Shown one piece after another: positions 21,058 through 31,000 of a DNA stretch of 64,000 bases. The notes under the pieces were generated by a model. The model was not told where the DNA came from, did not search any database, and was given only the letters and a program-made list of their open reading frames with translations. The stretch's first letter is position 1; every line of letters begins with the position of its first letter. Origin of the DNA: Saprospiraceae bacterium. Its GTDB lineage: Bacteria > Bacteroidota > Bacteroidia > Chitinophagales > Saprospiraceae. A program made the position numbers and the translations under genes. The DNA lies in NCBI GenBank assembly GCA_022842725.1, contig JALHOZ010000014.1, forward strand, positions 37,987 to 101,986. Direction: 5' to 3'.

Positions 21058-21891
21058 TTATAATGGAGTTCCACATTTTCTGCAAAATACCGCATCCGTA
21101 GCATGACCTTCCAATCCGCATGATTTACAATTGATGGTATTGGATTCGTTTTTACTAATCTGTAACATAGTTGACGTCATAATACCGGTAGGAACTGCCA
21201 ATACGGCATAACCAATCAGCATAGTAAAAGCAGCAACAAACTGTCCGGCGGTCGTAACCGGTGAAATATCGCCGTATCCGACCGTTGTGACGGTGATGAT
21301 GGCCCAATAGATGCTGCGGGGTATACTGTCGAATTTTTCGTTGACACCGTTTTCGATGACAAACATCAAACTACCGAATATAAATACAAGGATGAGAATA
21401 TTAAACAGAAATATAAGGATTTTAGGCAGGCTCACGATGATGGACTTTCGCAACATCTGGCCCTGGGCGACAAACTGATGTAGTTTGAATATCCTGAAAA
21501 GCCTCAGCAAACGCAAAGCTCTGATGATCATTAATGAATGAAAACCCGGGAATAAAACCGACAAATAGGTAGGCAGAACAGAAAGCAAATCAATGACACC
21601 AAAAAAAGAAGTGGCATATTTTGCCGGATTATAGACAGTATATAGGCGGAGACCATACTCAATAGTAAAAAAAATGGTAAAAAACCAGTCCATCACTAAG
21701 TAAAAACGAGCCATCTCAGGACTTTGTCCGGGAATGGATTCAAACATCAGAATGGCGATGTTAATAAAAATAGCTATCAGCAGAATAATATCAAAAAGTC
21801 TGCCTTCTTTGGTCTCGGCTTCAAAGATAATTTCGTGGAGTTTTTCTCTGAAATTACTAAAATTTTGTGGTTTTTTGCGATCCTTTGACAT
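21058..21891 (-). CDS. Voltage-gated-type potassium channel with C-terminal zinc ribbon
   Basis: 277 residues with a six-helix Kv-type layout. The voltage sensor S4 reads MIIRALRLLRLFRIFKLHQF near residues 119-138, with Arg at every third position. The pore has the selectivity filter TTVGYGD near residues 199-205, flanked by a pore helix and S6 (AAFTMLIGYAVLAVPTGIM). Residues about 254-277 form a Cys-x2-Cys ... Cys-x2-Cys zinc-ribbon-like tail, C-K-S-C and C-R-K-C. It is an inner-membrane K+ channel. The tail is cytoplasmic and may sense metal or redox state, or aid assembly; that is inference. Single gene; a terminator of the giant secreted-protein gene lies about 90 bp upstream. Confidence 0.92.
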   Translation of the reverse strand: MSKDRKKPQNFSNFREKLHEIIFEAETKEGRLFDIILLIAIFINIAILMFESIPGQSPEMARFYLVMDWFFTIFFTIEYGLRLYTVYNPAKYATSFFGVIDLLSVLPTYLSVLFPGFHSLMIIRALRLLRLFRIFKLHQFVAQGQMLRKSIIVSLPKILIFLFNILILVFIFGSLMFVIENGVNEKFDSIPRSIYWAIITVTTVGYGDISPVTTAGQFVAAFTMLIGYAVLAVPTGIMTSTMLQISKNESNTINCKSCGLEGHATDAVFCRKCGTPL

Positions 21892-21981
21892 AATGATATA
21901 TTTTGTTTTTGATGTCGGCTTTCAAAATCAAAAAGGTAGAAATGATTTGTTATTATGGTTGTTTCCTGTATTTTTAAACAT

Positions 21982-22013
21982 AAAAAAAGGGAAGCCGTGA
22001 AGCTTCCCCTTTT
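21982..22013 (-). terminator. Rho-independent terminator of the giant secreted-protein gene
   Basis: On the minus strand a GGGGAAGC/GCTTCCC stem with a six-base loop is followed by a run of seven Ts. It sits about 30 bases after the stop at 22046. The plus-strand side also ends in TTTT, but no plus-strand gene precedes it. Confidence 0.8.
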
Positions 22014-22045
22014 GCTCAAAATTTGTATTCACTAACCAATTATCT

Positions 22046-25000
22046 TCAATCGATTAAAACCATTTTACCGGTTTTAACCGTATCATTAAACTTCAATTCG
22101 TACAACAATACTCCGGAATTTAATACTTCAGTTTTGAGAAGCTCAAACTGTTGTACTCCTTTGTCGAAGTATGCTTTTTTGGTAACAATTATTTTGCCGG
22201 CTATATCACGAACCACGAGGTCAACATTTCCGGGTTGTGGCACATAGAATTGTACATTGGTAGACTGACTCCATGGGTTTGGAATGTTTCCAAGTTCCAA
22301 AAATTCAGCTTTTTGTACATGTTCCTGACCATATCCGATCTGAATACCTGCTACTTTTAATTCATGATTATAACTTTCTGCAAACATCACGTCTTTGTCC
22401 AGAGATATCAGTTGTGCAACTGATCCTGTTTGAGCCGTATTGGCTTTTACCACAAACAATACTTCGCCTGCTTTAACATATACAGGTTCTTGTTGTGACC
22501 AGGAGATAAAGATATAACCGTTAGACACGTGATAGTTTTCATCTGTAAACCGAATCACATCTGATTCAATTCTGATATTGTTCAGACCTTCTGTTTTCAG
22601 AGCAAACTGGAATCCTGTCAATTGAACATCTTCGACATTTTCGGCAGGAATTTCAATATTACCTTTAGACGTCACTTTATTGCCGAGTAATCTGAGGTGC
22701 AGGTTATCATTTGACCTTTGTTCAACAGATTGTTGCTTAATCTGATAACTTTGGTTGACATCACCAACTTTCAGACCTTTGAAGCTTACGTTCATGGTTC
22801 CTGATAATGATTCAAGGAAGTAAGAATCCGGAACAAAAGAACCTAAAGGATTTGTCGGATCAATGAAACTGAAACCATCCGGAAGGAATCTCCAACTATC
22901 ATTATTCGGAAATTCAGATTTCACACCAAGAATAACTTTTCGCAATTCTACGAGATCGAGTGAATTTAATTTCTTATCGTTATTGATATCTGCGGCCAGG
23001 AACATATATGGATTGTCAAAGACCGTCATATTCATAATATGTCTCTGTATCAATACCAGATCCAGGGTGGAAACACCATCAAGAACGCCGGTGACCTTAC
23101 GAGGTTTTACATCATATGCATCACCAATGACGGCGTTTTCTTCCCGGTAGATACCTTGTACATCTGTTTGAAGGGTATTTCTTCCATTCAACGTCACATC
23201 AACACCTGAAAGCGGATCATTCAATAGTGATTCAACACTACCGTAGATGATACCTCTTCCACCGTTACAGAAATCATTGGTATCTGTGAGGAAGTATTGC
23301 GTTCGGCAAGAATCCCAAAGTAATGTATCACCACTTCTGGTATCCCAAATGTATACGGTTAGGTCAATACCCACCATAGACAAGTCGCTGCAATCCAGAA
23401 TCATTACGGTATCCTGAAGGTCATAAGAATAGGTTTCCAGAAAATGACCTGTCTGAGGACAAATATTGGTGAAAGCAAAAAATCTTCTGGCAAACATAGG
23501 TTTGGTCAGTGTATCCGGCATTTCAAGGAATTGTTTCGTACACAATGATCTAAATGCGTGCACTTTAAGCAAAAAGCTATATTCAGCGATGTTACCACAA
23601 TGATCCTGTGCCGTGATGGTAATCGGATAAATACCTACGTCATAAGTTCCTGAAGGATCGATACTGTTTTCATCATCCGCCCAGAAACCATTATTGGTCA
23701 GGACAAGATTTGTATCACAATCTGTGGCAATAATTCCGGAAAAGTCAACAAAAATAGCACATTCGGCTACAGATACAGTGACATCCACCACAGCAGGAGG
23801 CAGGTTGAAAAAGACTGGCGCCGTTGTATCGTTGACAAAAATAATCTGCGTGAATGTAAATATTCCGTCATTGGTACCAGGTACCAGGTGACATGAATCC
23901 ACAACGGTCCATGTTCTGATAATGGTATCCGCGCATCCGGATCCGTCAACCGGAAGATTAATATCTTCATAATCGATAGAAATGATAGAACAATCACTGC
24001 CTTCGTCATTTACTTCCGGAATGCCGGTATTCATTGGTGTTGCTTCAGTACAATCAAATATGGTGACTGTATCCTGCGGCCATGTAATATCATCTTCTGT
24101 AATGCCGTTGGTAGGTTCGATGGTAATAGATTGCACACATTGTGTTGAATTGCCACTATTGTCTGTCACCACAAAAGTTCTGGTAATGATACCTACATTA
24201 CATACATTGAGATTGGCTATCGGCGTTTCTTCAATTTCCAATCCGACCATACAATTATCGCTGAATGTTGCCTGACCGAATACACTTAACGGTGCATCAG
24301 GATCATAATCCAAACATCCGATGGTCAGGTCAGCAGGACAAACCAAAGAAGGCACTAATGTATCCAATACGGTAACCTCGGCAAAACACTCCAATGTATC
24401 CTGAGTGGTCACATTAATCACCCTTAAAGTTACTGTATTTACTCCGATCTGATTGCAGAATAAATTTGGCGGAGTGACTTCAACTTCAATATCGCCGTCA
24501 CAACCTGTGGTATCACCGATACTGATCAAAGCAGGTGTAATGGCCACCATGCCCATTGCGTCGAGATATACTGTTGTATCTCTGGTCTCACAGGTAGCAT
24601 TACCGGCACTGACATGAACCGTAGCAGATTGTATTGCGGAACAAAGATTGGCATTTGTTACTGTGACTCTGTACATTGTCGTTTGTGCAGGTGAAACAGT
24701 GATTGAAGCAGATGTCTGACCTGTAGACCAAAGATATCCCGGCCCTCCTGTTGCTGTAAGTGTTGTACTTTCGCCAAGACAAATATCTAAATTACCTGTG
24801 ATTGTTACATTTGGTAAAGGATTTACCTCAACAATTCTTGTACCTGTAGCTGAACAACCGTTAACATTGGTCACCGTGACACGATACATGGTAGTTTGTG
24901 TAGGACTTACCTGAATGGTTGCTGTGGTCTGGCCTGTTGCCCAAGCATAGGAAGTTCCTCCTGTAGCCGTAAGTGATGTGGTTTCGCCGCGACAAATTAT

Positions 25001-28000
25001 ATTATCACCAGTGATATTGACCACCGGTAGCGGATTTACCAAAACATTAAACGAACCGGTATTAAAACAAGTATTCTGATTGGTTACCGTTACAGTATAT
25101 GTTTGAGAAGCTACCGGGCTTACCGTTATGGCTGCGGTTGTCTGGCCGTTTGACCAAAGGTAAGCTGTACCTCCTGAAGCTGTTAAAGTTGTGGAACGAC
25201 CCACACAAATCGGAGAAGTTCCCTGAATTTGTACAGCCGGCAATGCATTGACAGTAACTGTAGCTGTTGCAGTAGCCCTACAACCGTTAATATCTGTTGC
25301 TGTTACAATATAATTTGTTGTGGTAGCAGGACTCACTGTAACTGAAGCAGTCGTCTGACCATTAGACCAAACATAAGATGTTCCGCCAATGGCTGTTAAT
25401 GTTGTTGACTGGTTTAAACAAATGGTTCTGTTGCCTTGAATCTGAACATTTGGCAAAGGCTGAACAGTCACCGATATTTGGGCTGTAGCTCTGCAACCTA
25501 AAGCAGACGTTACCGTTACTCTGTAATTTGTGTTATTTTGCGGACTTACTGTGATTGAAGCCGTTGTCTGACCTGTACTCCACAAGTATGTTCCTCCTCC
25601 TTTTGCGGTGAGGGTAGTTGAAGAACCTCTGCAAATGATATTATTTCCTGTGATCTCAGCATTTGGAGTATCATCAATAACCGTGATACTTTGAGAATAA
25701 TTGTAAGATATAGGTCTTGAGAAACAATTGAAGGTTACTGTCCAGATTCTGGAAGTTGTGATACAATCATCACCACAAGATACAGGAGGATTATCCACAT
25801 GTGTTACGGTAACGTCATTACAATCACAATCAGATTGTATTGCCGGGATTTTGTTAAATCCTACATTAGCAATCAATAAGGCACAACCTGTTGTATCTAC
25901 TGCTCCCGGCCATACTATACATTCCTCAAGATCCGGACAAACATCCACATCATTGTTATCCTGTACTTCTACCTCAATGACACATTCGCTTACACCACCG
26001 CCGATTTTGTCGATTACATATAATGTAAGGTCATATGTTCCCAAATCAAAACAGTCGTAACAATATTCGGTAAACGTAGTATCTGTTGCAGAAAAAGCAA
26101 AACATAAAGAATCACTACAAGGGTGAGAACTTCCTGCATCAAGACTTACAGCCTGAATACATGCCATTTCAATATCGTTTTCACCATCACCGTCTGTATC
26201 CATAGGCACAAGTCCCACACTCACTCTTTCTACACAAATGGCAGTCGGAGAATCACAATTTACAATGGTAAAGATCTGATCACAGGTAGTCACATTACCA
26301 CATCTGTCTTCAAATGAATATTGTACTCTGTGGGTTCCTACAGGATAAACACCTGAAGCATTGATGGTTCCACCGAAATTACTGATTTCGATATCATAAG
26401 TACCATCGTTGTTTGCGTCAATTTTGTACACATTGCTTAATAAATTGGCAGGAGTACAAACATCTGTTGCGGTAGCGCCCAGCGTGATAAAACCATCCAC
26501 ACAATTGTCTTTTGGTGTACATTGTGTCAATGAGTCACATGAGCTGGTGATAACAGGTCCTACTTCATTTTGAACCTTAATCGTTTGTTGCCAAGTGATA
26601 GGCTGATAGTTCGGATCATTTTCCATGGCACACCAGTCGATGACATACCAGGTTCTTACTATTTTAAAACAAGCATTCGGCACGAAATTAAAAATCTGAT
26701 CCTTGAAGGTTACTCCTACATTATCACAAAAATCTTCTGTAATCACAGGATAACTATATAAAGTATCCAGATTGTCAGGATGTAAATCCAAAGCAGTACA
26801 TCCTCTATCTGTTTCAAAATCCAAAGGCCAAACGATGTCATTTTCATTAAACGGATCGTAATTTTCGATGGTAATGAACTGAGAACATCTGGCAAAGCCC
26901 AGGTTATCTCTTGCTTCAAATATTCTTTCAATAACACCTGTTCTGCATTGATTTAATGATGAAACCGGTGCAAGCTCTCTAACGGTTGCACCGCAGGCAT
27001 CCACAGCTACTGCTGTTCCAAATTCACTCAAATCTGCAATGTCAATATTTTCATCACAACTTCTGGTTTCGTTTGCAGGACAGGTAATCTGCGGAGCAAA
27101 TTTGTCCTGAACTGTCACAGGTATCATACAAGTGTTGGAGTTGTTGTTGATGTCTGTTACCCTCATTTCTACAATGATGGTATTTCCAACATCAGCACAA
27201 CAAAAATCTACCAACTGACCAAAAACATTATTCTGATTTCCGCAACCGGCAACCATTCTTCTGATTTCATAATGAGAAATTCCACAAGCATCCCAACTTC
27301 CGTCGTTGACATGATCAGGTCTCATATAGGCTTCGCCGGAGGAATTCAGACTTACTACCAATTCTCCTTTACAGATGGTGGTAGGTGATGTTTTGTCTTC
27401 AACTGTTATGGTGTAAGAAACAGAATCTCTGTTACCACATTCGTCGTAGGCAATATATTTAATGGTATTTTTTCCGCTTGGCAATTCTACGAAAGCCGTA
27501 TTCTGACCTAAGGCAAATCCACCAGGATATACGATATCCACTCTCAATACCCCTTCGCATTCATCGGTGACTACCGCCTGAGGAAGCTGGACTCTTGCCA
27601 GACAATTTCCTACAGAAGCACTTACCGTAATGTCAGCGATCGGTGCAATAACCGGAGGTATTGTATCTGTGATTTCAATCATTTGGGTAAAACGAATCGG
27701 AGTTACATTAGAACACCAGCTTTCAAAAATAATCCACTCTCTGGCTATTTTTCTTACACAATTGATTTTACCGAGATCTCTGTCGCTGAATCCGGTGTAT
27801 ACATTACATGTTTCGTCATAATTTGGATACAAATCATCACCAAATAATGTCGGCACACCGGTTACTTCAGGAGAAGGTCTTCCTTCTTTATCCAAAGGAA
27901 AGTTGTCACAAACCAAAGGATTGTTATTTGCCATCGTCCTGTCAGCAGGAACAACCACTTGTCTCAAATTTGGTCTTGCGACAAATATTGTCATATCACA

Positions 28001-31000
28001 AGGCAGAGAAACATTTCCTGCTTTGTCTTTTGCAATATATCTTCTGTCTATTTGTTTGATATACAATTCATTACACACATAAGGTGTTACCAATTCATAT
28101 AATAAGGTATTTTCTACCGCACCACCACAATTATCACTTTCAAAAGGACCTACATAAGTGTCCAGTTCGTGACATGCCAAAACGATATCCTGACAGAACG
28201 TTCTTGGTGGAATTTTATCTTCCACAAAAATCGTAGCCCAACAAGAATTACCACCACAACCGTCGATCAACTTGGCCATGATGTTTTGTCCAAGATGTTC
28301 TAAAGTCAATGTGGCATTCGGAATCACTGCTCCGTTTTTGTCCTTCAGCATAACCTGATAAGGTGAACCGGCATTAAACGTTCCTGCAATCAAAACAGAA
28401 GGAGTAACAGTAAAAACACAATTTTCATCCAAAGACACATTTACAGTTGAAATACAGGAAATAGCTCCTGCATCACCTACACCTGAAGAGATGTTTAATG
28501 TCACAGGACTGTAACACTGATCTATAGCCGTAGCATCGATTTCAAGCCTTAATACGTGCTGTCCGTCAGCTACACCCGACCAGTCAATGGAAACCGAACC
28601 TTGGTCAGCTCCTATCGGATTTCCGTCCAAAGTCCAGGAAAAGATATAATCATTTCCTCGTAATTCTACTGAATAATCAGATGTGATACTATTACAAACA
28701 CTTGTCAGACCATTGATCTGAACGGTGTTGTATCTGCATGTTCCCGGATCCAATCGGTAAGATCTGGTCAAACCGAAATTATTTTGAAGAACAATAAAAA
28801 ATCCTTCGCCTTCGATATGATTTCCTTCAAATGAATATCTTGAGATTCCATTGCCCAATACAGTTTCATCCAAAAGAAATCCTCCTGAACCTGTAATAAA
28901 CGGGATTGGTGAAGCCGGAGGAAGCGGACTGAACTCATCGTAAAGACCTGTAACCTGTTGGATAAACCAGGTCTCTCCGGATGCACTTTCCAATCTGATT
29001 GCAGCGCTGAATTGACCATCAAACGGATTTGAAGCATTGTTCAGACAAATGCAAGGATTTGCGATTTCTATATTTCCAAGCAATACCACATCAGCCGAGG
29101 AATAATTATCCTGACCTAAATATTGTAATACACTGTTTTCATTATTTACTACTGTCAGTGACAGATTTGAATCGTAATCGAGGTCTGAAATTTCATTCAG
29201 ATCGGTATCATAGATCTTATAAACCTGAACCACATTGGTAAGAACTTTAGGACCTGTCAGATTTTGAGATACCAATAAGGTAATGTCCGTAAAGGTGCTT
29301 TCACCCGGTCTGAGCGGTTTTTCAAGCTCGATGGTTCTTTCAGCAATATTATCAGGAATAGAAGCCCAATTGGCATCCATCAATGAAAGACCCTGAGGAA
29401 TATAATCTCTCAATACAAATTTTTGAATTGATACAGTACCTTCATTGATGATTTCCAGACTGAATTTTGACTCCTGTCCCGGAACAAGTTCTCTTCTGAC
29501 TGCTTTTTTGATAATGGCCACGTCCACTACATCCAATAAAACCACTACAGGATCGTGGTCATCTTCGTCCATAGCACCTGCATCGTTGATCATATTATCG
29601 GTGATGCTGTTTATGACTCCACCATTGTCATTTTTGACGTCATCATCTGAGTCTGAATCAAAATCGACTGCAATTCCCAAATCAGTATATGCTTCAAGAA
29701 TTTCAGCATAATTGATAACAGCACCAGAAGGAGCGTTTTCTCTTAGCGTAAATGTCAACATATGAACCCTGTTTTGTCCGGAATACAAATATCCTTCACT
29801 TACAAAAGTAAGAGAACGTGCATCAGGAGACAATACCCAACCCGGATTTTTTGCCGGATCAAAGATAAAAGCTTCGTTCAGGTAATTGATAATCGTATAT
29901 GATTTGGCTGCAACATTGCCCTGGTTGAATACCGTAGTATTCATTTTAACTTCAGAACCGTTAGAAAATACACCATTTTCATTGAGTTCGTGTTTCAAGG
30001 CAAGATCAAAAACAGCCGGAGTAGTGACCGTCACAATATCTTCAGGAGCTACAGAACAAGCTGAGACCAATTCGAGAAGATTATTGTTGAGATCCAAAAC
30101 CCTGTTGATTGAAAATTGATGGGTGAATCCCGGACTGTTTTCCTGAGCATTAAAGTTGACGACCACTTCAGTGCAGAAAGTTGCCCCTCTACCCAAAACC
30201 TGATTAAAGGATTTGGTAAATACACTTCCTTGTGGTGTCCAGCCCTGGTTCAGACTTCCGTCCAAAACATTTCCTTTAGGCATTTTATAATCAAGTGCCC
30301 AACCATTAACAGGCAATGTACCTGTATTGGTCACACATATTTCATAGGTGACAGCACTTCCAAATCTGATGGCTTCGGTATTTTTTACAGAAGCTTCGAT
30401 ACGCATACCACAATCGGAAGCATTGTACAGACCAAAGTCAAAATTTTGATTGGAAAATACAGTGTTCACTTCAATTTGTGCCATAGGGCAGCCAGGTAAT
30501 GTCTCGAGCGCTTTGCTGCCCAATAATTCCTCACCGGCTCTGACACCTGAAAGTGTAAAATATTTTCCGTCGATATTGTACATAAGCGCCTGAGCATCAT
30601 ATGTATTCGGGTCAATGCCCAGATAATATGTTTCACCGGAAGACAGACCTCCGGTTACATTTTTTTCATTAAAATGATATTGACCGATAACATCTGTTGT
30701 CATTTGAGCCAACCGGTCACATGTACTGTTGTATAAAACGATACCTATTCCTTCAAGTCCGGGTTCGCCGGCATCCTGAATTCCGTTTTTATTGGTGTCA
30801 TTCCAAACTCTGTTACCAATTTCCAAAGAAGGCTCGATACACGTAGCAACGATATCTCCAAAACCGGTAGCTTTTCCAAAAGCAACAGTGGTATTAAGTC
30901 TGTACAATTCCAGAGCACCCAACAAATCACCATTACTGGTTGAATATCTGTGTAAACCACCTGAATATGCATTGAGATGCGGATCAAAAACGGTAGAAAC

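Noticed and set aside
22973..23110. Cellulosome interpretation of the dockerin-like segment
   Set aside because: No cohesin, scaffoldin or glycoside hydrolase is in the window; the segment is more likely a structural calcium-binding part.
24600..25665. Regularly spaced repeats that might suggest a CRISPR array
   Set aside because: The units are 213 bp long, contiguous and code in frame for Ig-like modules; there are no short repeats with unique spacers and no cas genes.
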